NCBI GenBank assembly: GCA_023376005.1
Contig: CM042156.1
Span: forward strand, 41,399,656 to 41,463,655
Source: Doryteuthis pealeii
Lineage: Eukaryota > Mollusca > Cephalopoda > Myopsida > Loliginidae
Reading direction: 5' to 3'
DNA: 64,000 nt
The translations under genes were made by a program, and so were the position numbers. Positions 21,515-31,392 of this stretch are shown here, piece by piece. The first letter of the stretch is position 1. Every line of letters starts with the position of its first letter. The notes under the pieces are model-generated. The model had not been told where the DNA came from. It searched no databases and saw nothing but the letters and a program-made list of their open reading frames with translations.

Positions 21515-21587
<73 letters not shown>
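21292..21587 (+). mobile_element. SINE family D fragment between microsatellites
   Basis: (TA)n at 21292-21343 then the 3' half of family D (CTCTTTAATCTTGG, AAACTCTGAATCGAAAGCTG) to the 3' end CGTGCTGAGGGATTGGATAA and a (CA)n(TA)n tail to 21587. Confidence 0.8.
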
Positions 21588-21591
<4 letters not shown>

Positions 21592-21606
21592 TACTGATAC
21601 TATATA

Positions 21607-21750
21607 CAAGGTGTGTCATAAAAGTATCGAGATTGAAGCTGTATTTACCAAGATAAAAATGAACAATGAATGGAACGTTAATTTGTTTTTCAGAATACAA
21701 GGTGTGTCAAAAAATACAAAAAATCTCGATGCTTTTTTTGACACACCTTG
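21607..21750 (+). mobile_element. mariner-type MITE, copy 1
   Basis: Ends CAAGGTGTGTC and GACACACCTTG. Internal AAAGTATCGAGATTGAAGC and an inverted AAAATCTCGATGC. About 144 bp, TA-rich flanks. Family shared with 23513, 25953-26178 and 40341-40528. Confidence 0.75.
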
Positions 21751-22189
21751 TGTATTAACTTTTATAATTGATATATATATTAACTAGTTAACTTATAACT
21801 TAATAACATTGACTACAATTAACTACATTGAATCTCGTGACATTTATTCGCCTGGTGGATGTTGTTGATTCTCCTTGAGAGCCTTTTTCCTGAGACCATG
21901 ATTTTTCTTTGGCGGGAATATATCGACGGAAAACATGGCTGCCGGCCGGAATTCATGTTAACCTGTTACAACAAAATATATGTTCTTTCTTGCTGTTTTT
22001 TTTTTTGTTTTTTTTTATTTGGTTGGAGGATTTTTTTTTTTTTGAGGGGGTTGTCATTTTCTTTTGAGCAACATATTTTTTGATCAGTATCTTTAACCTC
22101 AACCATTAAGACCTTTAACCCTTACCCCGCCTACAATCTTCTCATTTCACTTTCGTTTTGCTTTCCTCTTTCTCCGAAATCTACTCAAA

Positions 22190-22480
22190 TTTCCTTCTTT
22201 CCTTCCTTCCTTTCTTCCTTCCTCCCTTCTCTACTCCACATACTTTTATTCTTCTTCCTCTTTCTTTCCTCCGTCTGTATGATTTTCATTTTATATTTCA
22301 TTTTTTTCCCGCTTTACTCTTTCTTTACTCTTTCCTCTTTAATTCTTTCTTTCTTTCTTTCTTTCTTTCTATTTTTCCTTCCAACTTTATCCTGCTCTTT
22401 TCTTATTTCAATGTTTTTCTTCGTTATGCTTCTTTTTTTTTTCTTTCTTTTTCTTTCTCTTCCTTCTCTATACTTGTTCA
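22190..22480. repeat. Pyrimidine-rich tract
   Basis: About 290 bp, mostly TTC, TTTC and TTCC repeats. Coding frames are artefacts of low complexity. Confidence 0.8.
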
Positions 22481-22761
22481 GATTTTTTGGATATAAGGCG
22501 TGTGTTAAAAGCCTACTCATTTTTATAGACTCGCCGAGAAACATGTGATCAACCTCTTGGCCAATCACTGACAGTACTCTGCGGCTGAAACAATAATTAA
22601 ACCCAAGAGTACTAGTCATAGCTACTCATAACTACTTTGACTTTCGTGGACGACGAACGTGAGATTATATCACTGGACCTTTGACAATACGCTGGATAGT
22701 ACTTATTTTTGTGTTTACATCGACCAAGTTTGAATTATTTTTCTTCTTATCCCTACTCGCT

Positions 22762-23240
22762 ATGTCGGCTGAGGCGATAGAATACACCGACTGCACCTCT
22801 GCAGAGGGGTAAGACTCCCCCAATGGGGCCACCTGTTGGCCGTGGGTGGCAACCCGTGATGCTTAAGAATAGAACCCAGGTGGTTGAGCAGTCCATGACT
22901 TGCAATACACTACTTTTGTCCTTTCTTGGGCTAGACGGGCGGTCGGAGAGGCCCTCTTCGATCAATCGGCTGATCTCATCAAGCCCTAGCACCTATATGA
23001 TTGCCCCAGCCCTATTACCCTTATAGCAAGCCCCAACCCTTTTTATCATATGGGTGCTATAAGGTGGTGGCTGGGAGTCTTCATGTCCTGAGAATGACGT
23101 TAAACTCTATCTGATGGTGAGGTTCGAGTTCTGGAGGTTTGGGGAATGTGGAGTACCCCTTCATCACCATTGCTCCCTGGTCCACTCTGACCCGGAGTGG
23201 TAGTACCTGCCAGGGTCCCATCTATGGGTTAAATAGAAAA
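22762..23240 (+). repeat. Dispersed repeat family K, copy 2 (inverted relative to copy 1)
   Basis: Matches 15170-15715 in reverse. Shared segments include AAGACTCCCCCAATGGG-like, GGGCGGTCGGAGAGGC and ATCTATGGGTTAAATA. Class unknown. Confidence 0.65.
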
Positions 23241-23512
23241 ACATGAGTTTATAAACTTATAAACTTATAAAAATTTATCCATTAAGAATGAATTTATTTC
23301 AAAACTTTGTCGGCATTAAATAGCCCACTGTGGTTGACATGCCGTAAACAAAACAAAACAAACCAAACCAAACTTCTCATCCCTACATCTATCATTACTT
23401 ACCAATTATTCCATCCTTGTCCTCTTTCCCTTTAAATCAGTCTCGTCTTCTCTTCAACATCATTATGACCCTCTCTCCTTTTTGAAAAGATTAAATATAG
23501 GTATACAACACA

Positions 23513-23650
23513 CAAGGTGTGTCATAAAAGTATCGAGATTGAAGCTGTATTTACCAACATAGAAATGAATAATGAATGGAACGTTAATTTTTTCAGAATA
23601 CAAGGTTTGTCAAAATGTACAAAAAATCTCGATACTTTTTTGACACACCT
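23513..23650 (+). mobile_element. mariner-type MITE, copy 2
   Basis: CAAGGTGTGTCATAAAAGTA to TTTTTTGACACACCT. About 90 percent like the copy at 21607 by eye. Confidence 0.75.
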
Positions 23651-23831
23651 AATATATTATTCCTTAACCTCTTGGCATGAAATAACCCCGGAGGAGTTGA
23701 TATGCCGTTAAAATCCACCAAACAGCCAACCAACCAATCATTATCTATCTTTTTTCTTTCTTCCCATCATCATCTTTTTTTCTCGTTATTATTGCTTTCT
23801 CTTCATTCTATACTATTATTTCCTTCCTTTT

Positions 23832-24443
23832 CTTTTTTTTTTTTCTTCTTCTTCTTCTTCTTCTTCTTTAACCGAAAGTTAGTTCACTTTGGATCTTCTT
23901 CTTCTTCTCTCTTCTTCTTCTTCTTCTTCTTCTTCTTCTTCTTCTTCTTCTTCTCTCTTTTCTTCTTCTTCTTCTTCTTCTTCTTCTTCTTCTTCTTCTT
24001 CTTCTATCTCTTTCTTCTTCTTCTTCTTCTTCTTCTTCTTCTCCTTCTTCTTCTTCTTCTTCTTCTTCTTCTTCTTCTTCTTCTCATTATCTTTCTTCTT
24101 CTTATTATTATTATTATCTCCTTTCTTCTTCTCTTCTTTTCTCATTATCTCCTTCTTCTTCTTCTTTCTTCTTCTTCTTCTTCTTCTTCTCATTATCTCC
24201 TTTCTTCTTCTTCTTCTTCTTCTCATTATCTCCTTTCTTCTTCTTCTTCTTCTTCTCTTTCTCCTTTCTTCTTCTTCTTCTTCTCATTATCTTCTCTTCT
24301 TCTTCTTCTTCTTCTCATTATCGCCTTTCTTCTTCTTTCTTCTATCTCTTCTTCTTCTTCTTCTTTCTTCTTCTTCTTCTTCTTCTTCTTCTTCTCATTA
24401 TCTCCTTTCTTCTTCTTCTTCTTCTTCTTCTTATTTACCTATT
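23832..24443. repeat. (CTT)n higher-order array, about 610 bp
   Basis: Blocks of CTT repeats are separated by a recurring TCATTATCTCCTTT spacer (at least seven times from about 24083 to 24410). The mirrored purine strand could form triplex DNA. No real gene, despite long open frames. Confidence 0.9.
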
Positions 24444-24550
24444 CTTTTCATGCCTATTATCTCATTTCTTTTTCTTCTTCTTCCCATTTTGATCTTCTTT
24501 TTTTCATCCTCATTATTGACCCCACTACTTTATATACCCATCATCTTCCA

Positions 24551-24743
24551 TGTGCGTCCCATCGTGGTGTATTGATTAACAAGCTAGTCTCGCAGTTCCA
24601 TTACTACTTAAAAGCGAGTTCGATCCTCGCTGGATACCTCATACTTGCGGCCTTGTCAAACGGTTTGGGTAAAATGCCTACCCCTTCTTCTTCTTCTTCT
24701 TCTTCTTCTTCTTCTTCTTCTTCTTCTTCTTCTTCTTCTTCTT
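24551..24743 (+). mobile_element. SINE family B with a (CTT)n tail
   Basis: ATCGTGGTGTATTGATTAAC (A-box-like), GCGAGTTCGATCCTCGCTGG (B-box-like), GGTTTGGGTAAAATGCCTAC, then directly about 57 bp of (TTC)n. The microsatellite begins exactly where the family ends. Confidence 0.85.
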
Positions 24744-24749
24744 TTAACA

Positions 24750-25120
24750 CTTTCCCCTCGTATTCTTAGAATCTACCAATATTTATCTTGAATTATTTCT
24801 GTCTATTTATATCAATATATCTTTACTTGCCTCATTCTTTTCCTATCTCACTATGATTCCTTACTTATATTCCCACATGCCTGTTTATCTATCAAAATAT
24901 TTACTGTCTGCATTCCAATCTATTTATGCCCCATAATCTGAATATTACTTCAATTTGATTTCATAATTATCTCACCCTATTGTTCTTTTATAACTATAAC
25001 TCCAGCATCCTTACGTTATCTTTAAAAAAAAAACATCTTTAGGTTTTTTAAACACAAATAATCTGAACTCGGCAAACAACTTCTTTGGCTTAAAAGAGGT
25101 TATATTACATTCTGGTATAT
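24750..25120. other. No recognised feature
   Basis: T-rich intronic DNA without a recognisable element. Confidence 0.5.
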
Positions 25121-25123
25121 AAA

Positions 25124-25357
25124 GGGGCCAGGTTAGCTCAGTCGGTAGAGTGTTCGGCTAGAAACCGCAAGGTTCCTAGTTCGATACCGGTCCTCGCCAA
25201 CTCAGCGTATGAGTAGCACAGGGATCTGTGCGGTAAAGTAAGGAGCTGATGGTAAGTGTGACGCTAAAACAATCTCCTTGGTCTAGCGCTATTGAAAAGG
25301 GCATAGACTCCCTCGCTGACTGGCTGATACCGACTTTAGGCCTCCCGTCGACTTAAT
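25124..25357 (+). mobile_element. tRNA-derived SINE, family A
   Basis: GGTTAGCTCAGTCGGTAGAG (A-box), GTTCGATACCG (B-box), CCAACTCAGCGTATGAGTAG, GATCTGTGCGGTAAAGTAAG, ACTCCCTCGCTGACTGGCTG and CCGACTTTAGGCC. A short internal deletion removes part of the GGCGCTCCACCTCAGACGC segment. The tRNA-like head spans about 72 bp but lacks a matched acceptor stem, so it is not a working tRNA. Confidence 0.85.
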
Positions 25358-25797
25358 ATAAACTTTTAAGAATATCCCTGTATATTCTTTTTATGCGAAC
25401 AAACACATATATAATATAATATAATATAAAATACTATACACGCATACACATATATATATATACTTACACATATGTGAATGAGTATAAGGCTTTTGAAAAA
25501 AACAAGAAAATATTTCGAAAATTGACATTTAGAAAGCCGACGCTAAAGCGTTTCGGTTTTAATTAAACCATCAACTGGGCTCAACTGGGTTAATAATCAT
25601 AAATCATATGGAAAGAAAATTGTGTAAACAAGCAAAAGCTTGTGAGCCTTTGTTTATTATCTTAAAAGGTTCATCTCGACACTCGAAATGGAAGAAAAAT
25701 ATAAAACGAAACGCTACGCAATGATAGCGTTCCCGTTCAAATAGTGATGACGACATACCAATCCACATATTTATACATACCTATATATATACATACA

Positions 25798-26178
25798 CAC
25801 ACATATATATGGGCATATATATGGGCATATATATGGGCATATATATATATCTATACATATATATACATACATGTATAATTACATATATACTCATATATAT
25901 ATATATATATAATATATACATATATATGCATACATATGTACATACATATATACAAGGTGTGTCCAAAAAGTATCGAGATTTTTTGTACTTTTTGACACAC
26001 GTTGTATTCTGAAAAATAACGCTCCATTTATTCTTCATTTCTATATAGGTAAATACAGCTTTAAAATTGGTGCTTTTTGACACACCTTGTATTCTGAAAA
26101 AAAATGGAACGTTATTTTTTCAGAATACAAGGTGTGTCAAAAAGTACAAAAAATCTCGATACTTTTTGACACACCTTG
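25798..26178. mobile_element. TA-rich repeats and a cluster of mariner-type MITE pieces
   Basis: (TATATGGGCA)n and TA tracts (25798-25950) are followed by a 52-bp end-to-end fragment (25953-26004), a reversed internal piece (26005-26090) and another piece (26091-26178). All share GTGTGTCAAAAAGT and CTCGATACTTTTTGACACAC. They look like nested or rearranged copies. Confidence 0.75.
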
Positions 26179-26204
26179 CATACATATACATATATATAAG
26201 TTAG

Positions 26205-26300
26205 GGTAGTGGAGTACCCCTTCATTGCCATTACTCCCAGGTTCACTTCGACCCGGAGTGGTAGCGTCTGTTAGGGTCCCATCTATGGGTCAAATAGGTC
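26205..26300 (+). repeat. Family K fragment
   Basis: GTGGAGTACCCCTTCATTGC to CCATCTATGGGTCAAATAGG, as at 23145-23240. Confidence 0.6.
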
Positions 26301-26449
26301 TATTTAAGAATTGTTCGTATTCAATAGGGACGTGTGCAAAAACATTCTTAAGAAGCAATTAAACAAAAAATGTCAATATGAACGCAATTCCCTAACCTCT
26401 CAGCATGAAATAATCCTAGACAGACTTACATGCCATTAATTTTTTTTTT

Positions 26450-27175
26450 TTTTTTTTACACTTTGATTCCTAATTTATTCTAGTGGACCCATAGCCATTC
26501 AACGTTTACAAAATCCAACTTCATTTTTATAATCAAATATTATTAGGAATTGCTTCAAAACATTAATAAAACATTTTGGGTTAAATCCTACTTAACGGAC
26601 ATAAATTCCACCATCGTATGTCACCCTGCTGATTTTTTTTTTAAATCAGGGAATTAACCGAATGTAATGAAATTTTCAGTGTTAATAAATAAACAATATA
26701 TTGCACCAGTTATTTTATTTGAAAACTCTTACATTTTTTCAGGTCAGTTAACTTTGAACCACGTATCTTTGAGGCGTAACACAGATTCACAAACATACGT
26801 GTTTCAAAGTTAATTGACCTGAAAAAATGTAAAAGTTTTTAAATAAAATAACTGGTGCATTATATCTTTTATTCATTAATGTATCGACACTGAAAATTTC
26901 ATTAAATTCGGTTAATTCCTTGATTTTTAGTATATTTTTTTTCAGCGGGGTGACATACGATGATGGAATTTATGTCCGATAAGTAGGATTTAACCACATT
27001 TGGTTTATTGTAGATGTATAACTAATGCAATGCACATAAACTTTAACAAAATTCTATGGAAAACTGAATATTCAATTGTAAAATAAGTCATGAATATATT
27101 AAGCATTAAAATACTTGCTAGCATGGACCAAAAAAATCTTATACAGACCCCGGTTGAGTACCATTAGGTAAAATA
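26450..27175. mobile_element. hAT-like element interrupted by a palindromic insertion
   Basis: CCCATAGCCATTCAACGTTT (26489) and the far end GGACCAAAAAAATCTTATAC, CCCCGGTTGAG (27125-27170) match the shorter element at 61327-61487, which has CCCATAGCCATTCAATGTTT and GGACCAAAAAAATGTTATAT. A 417-bp palindrome (26579-26995) sits inside. Confidence 0.6.
26579..26995. mobile_element. 417-bp palindromic MITE with 8-bp target duplication
   Basis: Ends GGTTAAATCC and GGATTTAACC. Arms of about 190 bp pair almost throughout (for instance TAAATTCCACCATCGTATGT with its inverse, and AACTGACCTGAAAAAATG-type core). Flanks are ACATTTTG (26571) and ACATTTGG (26996), one mismatch in eight. Eight-base duplications are typical of hAT elements. 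Confidence 0.8.
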
Positions 27176-27205
27176 ATACCACTCCTTTTTTTCTATAATG
27201 ATGGC

Positions 27206-27402
27206 GGTTATTTCCTATAATTCTAAAATAAACAAAGGGGAACCACTCCTGACTGATAAATTATTTATTTTCCCATTAAACTAACCCTAAACCCTAACCC
27301 AAACCCCGTCTTCTTTTTTCCTAGTAGATCAATAAATAAATAGATAATTAATCAGTCAAGAGTGGTTCCCCTTTGTTTATGTTAGATTTATAGGAAATAA
27401 CC
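27206..27402. mobile_element. MITE with telomere-like core, copy 2
   Basis: GGTTATTTCCTATAATTC to GATTTATAGGAAATAACC, with CCCTAAACCCTAACCC and CCCCGTCTTCTTTTTTCC in the centre. Closely matches 6846-7053. No target duplication is visible. Confidence 0.85.
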
Positions 27403-27409
27403 TTACTTT

Positions 27410-27940
27410 ATAACAATTGGAATTATAACTAATTCATTGCACATAAACTTTAACAATTAAATAAATTCTATGGAAAATGAATATTCACTAGTAAAACTAA
27501 ATCCCAAATATTACCACCATCAGGGTGGCCTAAAGTCGGTATCAGCCAGTCAGCGAGGGAGTCTATACCCTTTTTCATTAGCACTAGACCAAGGAGAGTT
27601 TTTTTGGTGTCTGAGACGGAGCGCCACACCTACCATCAGCTCCTCACTTTATCACACAGATCCTGTGCTACTCATACGCTGAGTTGGCGAGGGCCAGTAT
27701 CGAACCTGGAATCTTGTGGTTCCAAGTTGTACGCTCTACAGGCTGAGATAAACCAGCCCTAAACTTTAACAACTAAATAAATCCTATGGAAAAGGAATAT
27801 TCACTAGTAAAATAAATCATAAATATATTGACCACTAAAATACTATTGTGAGTTCCCAAGTTACTGTTTTGCTGGCATGGGCTCCAAAAGATCTTATATG
27901 GATCCCCAGGGACCCCGGTTGAGAACGATTGAGTGAAATG
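27410..27940. mobile_element. Second hAT-like element interrupted by SINE A
   Basis: Repeated internal segments (CATAAACTTTAACA, ATGGAAAATGAATATTCACTAG) match 27038-27090, and the end GGATCCCCAGGGACCCCGGTT, GAGAAC (27890-27930) is a hAT-like terminus. SINE A at 27514-27763 splits it. Confidence 0.55.
27514..27763 (-). mobile_element. tRNA-derived SINE, family A
   Basis: The minus-strand head ATCTCAGCCTGTAGAGCG, B-box GTTCGATACTGG and the full body (GCGTATGAGTAGCACAGG, GGTAGGTGTGGCGCTCCG, CTCGCTGACTGGCTGATACC) are present, ending ACTTTAGGCCACCCTGATGG. Confidence 0.85.
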
Positions 27941-28012
27941 AAATAATTGTTAATTCAGTAATTGAATGATTTATAAGTTTGTTTTTATTGTTTCTTTTCA
28001 TTGTCTCTTCAG

Positions 28013-29734
28013 GTATCTCATATGCAGAGGTACATCTCCCCGTCCAGAAGTGTCACGTGACAGTAACAAATCCGACTCAATCGCCAGAACCAAGCGCATC
28101 AAGCTCCCCAAGAGAGACAGACGCGAAACATATCGCCGTTACCGAAGCGGCGAACCCGCCACAAAGGAAAACTCCACGCAAACAGCATCGACCGGCGGTG
28201 ATCGCGATCAGAACCAGAGGGACAAGAGATCGCGCCAGGGTCGCGGAGATAACCGGGACGGAGGAGGGGGTGGACGGGACGGAGGAGGGGGAGGAGGGGA
28301 GGGGGCGAAAGGGTTCAGAGGAACGGGGTAGAGGGAGGCGGGAATAACAAAGAGCCGAAAGAGGGTTTTCACTCCTTTAGGGATCGATTTGAAAAAGCCG
28401 GCGGTCAGCCAATATTCGACATGACCGGCGGCAATGGCGAGACAGGTGGCAATGGATACAATAGGAGGAATAGGGACACTTACCGTGACTCGGTAGCTGA
28501 CGGAACGATCAGCGATGCCCCTTCTGAAAAAACATGGCGAAAAGCGGTCTATGGCGACACGCCCGCGTCGACCCGTTCGTCGAGGCGGAGAGCTCCGGCG
28601 GACGAAGTCGACTCAGACATGACAAGTGCCTTCGAAGATGAGGATCTCTCGAAATGGAAACCCAGAACGAGCACGCCAAACCCCGAGTCCAGACACGAAA
28701 ACCACGACTACGAAGAAAGGGGTTCCCGTAAGGAGAAACGCTCCCAGGGGAGCAGTCGAGATAGTCGACACGGTTTTAGTCGCTCGACGTCAAGGGACAG
28801 CATTCTTGACGACAAGCCGAGACGACGTCGACATGGTAGCAAAGAGGGACAACTTGACGGTGCCTTAAAAGAGAATGCATCGCTGACCCCGGAGAATCTC
28901 TCCCTGAGGGACAGCATTGAAAAAGTCAAACAGTGGAAACAGAATCTGCCTTCGCCAGAGCCTCATAGACATCCAGGGGTCGGGGCCGAAACTAACAAAG
29001 ACAGTTACCGGTCACCCAGACCAGAGAACCGGGGCGATTCACCGGAACGATCCGGAATCAACTGGAAACAGGCTACCCAGAGGCAAGATTCGCGTTCGGC
29101 CCGGGATGAGTCTCCGACTATGTTTTCGCGAGATTCCTCTCCGAACCGTCGAAATAAATACCGCGCACGGAAACACCCCTCGAAAGGAAACTCGAACGAG
29201 TTGGAAAATGGCAATATTAGGGACCACAACTTACCCAACAAAGATTTCCGAAAATCGGAATTAAACAAAGCCGACAATGAATATTTTGCACGAAACGAGC
29301 CATTGTCTCCAAGATCGCAAGCCAATAAGCTTGGCAAAGGTTCCGGTAGTTCTTCTGATGCCTTCACAAGAGACGACTCTCCAAACGCCCAAAACCGACG
29401 CGGAGGTCTCGTTTCCAGGCAGACGTCAAACGAGACAAACCGAAGGATGAAACGAGAGAATTCCCGAGAGGACCTTTTGGATGATCGTTTGGGCAACCAG
29501 GGTAGTTCTAGTCCGAGACAGTCGTCACCGTACAACCGCTTTCGTAGACAAACGTCGCGTAAAGATCAAAGCGGAGATGGTTTGGAAGGAGCCAGTGACA
29601 GCGGTGGCTTTTCGCGCGAAGACTCACCTAACCGCCATTCGAGAGGCGGCAAACCACCTTTGCCGGGACGCAGTACAAGCAGACAAAGCTCAATGGAGGA
29701 CATGTTGGACGAAAGAAGAGGAACGCCAAGACAA
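28013..29734 (+). CDS. Large internal exon 2 of the same gene; Arg/Ser/Asp/Gly-rich, with a frame break
   Basis: Seen: the acceptor TGTCTCTTCAG is followed by a frame that continues exon 1 in phase 2. The donor CAA/GTAAGA ends the exon in phase 0. The exon is a GC-rich island in AT-rich DNA. It opens with YLICRGTSPRPE, passes a Gly/Asp-rich tract (28255-28320), then about 480 residues of disordered Ser/Arg/Asp/Asn sequence. Recurring motifs are FSRDSSPN (29124), FTRDDSPN (29362) and FSREDSPN (29609), and SRDSILDD (about 28790), SREDLLDD (29462) and SRQSSMEDMLDE (about 29680). Odd: the first frame meets a stop at 28329 while the rest reads in another frame that is closed before 28253. Either one base is missing in the G-rich tract or a 53-bp intron, 28328-28380, is removed. 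Both restore the frame to the phase-0 end. Product unknown; the exon itself is secure. Confidence 0.85.
28328..28380 (+). other. Possible 53-bp micro-intron inside exon 2
   Basis: The segment begins GTAGAG and ends in a pyrimidine stretch with CTTTAG. Its length is 2 modulo 3, exactly what is needed to connect the frame open from 28013 to the frame open to 29734, and it removes the stop at 28329. Against it: the other visible introns are 6.7 and 9.9 kb, and the same shift could come from one lost G in the adjacent homopolymer-rich tract. Confidence 0.35.
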
Positions 29735-30164
29735 GTAAGAACATTTCTTTTTTTTATTATTACACTCGTTTTACTTATTTTTCTTTTAATAGTTCAATTA
29801 ATCAATATTGATGTTAGTAATATAAGTTATCTATTTTTTTAGATGAAGCAGTCATTATTAATTAACAGAAAAAACCCGGCATTGCCCGGTAAAAAAATAA
29901 TAATATACTAAAGCACATTTTGTAAAACAAGAATTAATTCTATTTTCTTTCTGTGCAAATGAAATCTGTTTTATTAGTTTTTGTTGCAAAATGGGTGGGG
30001 TTCTCCTGCATATTTCATTCGCTTTCTGGACGAATTAGACCTTTTTCGATCAATGTTAAGCTAAAATGTTCCGAGTATCTCCGAATTCAAACCAGTTATA
30101 GACTTGGATAGGGATGGACTCCGCCGGACTATTCCTACCCAATACACACTACATGAGTAGCAGG

Positions 30165-30382
30165 GGAGGTCCCCGGGGCGTAGTGGCTAACGTGCTGGAC
30201 TGCAACAGCGTAGTGAGTTCAAACTCCAGTCTTACTATCATGTTCACTTTCGAACTAATACTCTTAGGAAATGTATCCAGTTATGGTTTAAATAGTACCA
30301 CTACTGTTCTTGTACAAGGATGGCTTAGGCACTAAATAGCCCACGAAGGTTGATGTGTCATTAAACAAAGAAACCAAACCAT
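30165..30382 (+). mobile_element. tRNA-derived SINE, family C, near full length
   Basis: GGGCGTAGTGGCTAACGTGC, GTGAGTTCAAACTCCAG (B-box-like), CACTTTCGAACTAATACTCT, ATGGTTTAAATAGTACC and the 3' end GCCCACGAAGGTTGATGTGT, ATTAAACAAAGAAACCAAAC. Confidence 0.85.
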
Positions 30383-30404
30383 GAGTAGAGCCCCTACGAT
30401 CTAA

Positions 30405-30850
30405 CCAGGTTATGGGACCATTGTCCATCCTTCCGTCTGTTAAAGACGATGGCGTAGTGTCCATTTTTAACTGCATCTACGTGAGTGGCTGAACAGGCCA
30501 ATTTTTGAATGGCAATCTCTGTTGCATTGACTGCAAACGAACAGTGATGCTTGTTGGAGTTGCTGTTGTCTCTCCTTTCTTCTGGCTTTTTCTGTGGCAG
30601 CTTCTTTCCTCTCTTTTTCACTCCTTTTCGTCCTTTGTCTGACAAGGAGGTGCCAGGCCGTTCAGTTTTCTGCACCAACCTCCCATATGTTAGTGTTGAT
30701 ATAGCATGTCTTCATGCCCTTCTTGCAGACGCCTTTAAAGCGTGGACGTAGTCTCCCTACCGGTTGGGTGCCTTCTACTAATTCGTCATACAGTAGGTTT
30801 TTGAGGATGCGGCCCGTGTCCATCCTCCTGACATGACCAAGTCAGCGCAG
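30405..30850 (-). mobile_element. Non-LTR retrotransposon ORF2 C-terminus (family F)
   Basis: The minus strand reads LGHVRRMDTGRILKNLLYDE, LVEGTQPVGRLRPRFKGVCK, KGMKTCYI, WEVGAE, then a Lys-rich segment and NKHHCSFAVNATEIAIQK...THVDAV. Known: many LINE proteins end in a WLGHVxRM(D/E)DxRIPK...GRPxxRxKD segment and a terminal Cys/His finger; the order here fits. Stops at the VGAEN and upstream joints make it a fossil. Confidence 0.75.
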
Positions 30851-30859
30851 ACATCCAGT

Positions 30860-31350
30860 GACTCCTGAAGAAAAAAATCTTTTGATCAATTTAAAATATA
30901 CAGTTTTCTTCTTATTTTCTTTTTAACCTGATGACAAAGCAGGCTAGCTCAATATGATATAGCCTTTAGTCCCAATACTCTGCCACTATACCGCCAGATC
31001 CCAAACGCTTGCATCTTTGATGAATGGACTGGCTGTCGTTTGTCTCGCGTCTTTTTATGCAGCGGGTTTGTCAGTCACACAAAAGCAATTCGGTTCATTG
31101 TATGAAGTCCATAATCCAACAAAGGTGAAATCGGACTGCGTGTTCGTGCACCAATGAATAGATTACAGGAACAACTACAAAGTTGGGTTATTAATCTCCC
31201 TGGCAGTGGGATTAACTCACAATAAAAACCAAAAGGGAAAAAATGATGACTGTCATTTTGAAGTGTTAAGTAATTAAGTCATTTGGCTAATAATCGTTTT
31301 AAAAAAACAGACTCAGGGGATTAAAAAAAACATAAAAGATTTTTTACACC

Positions 31351-31392
<42 letters not shown>

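Noticed and set aside
23702..24769. 355-codon open frame, plus strand
   Set aside because: It runs through the (CTT)n array and a SINE and yields Phe/Leu/Ser runs in every frame.
25124..25200. A functional tRNA gene
   Set aside because: A and B boxes are present but the acceptor stem is not paired, and the same head recurs with a fixed body in eight other copies, so it is a SINE.
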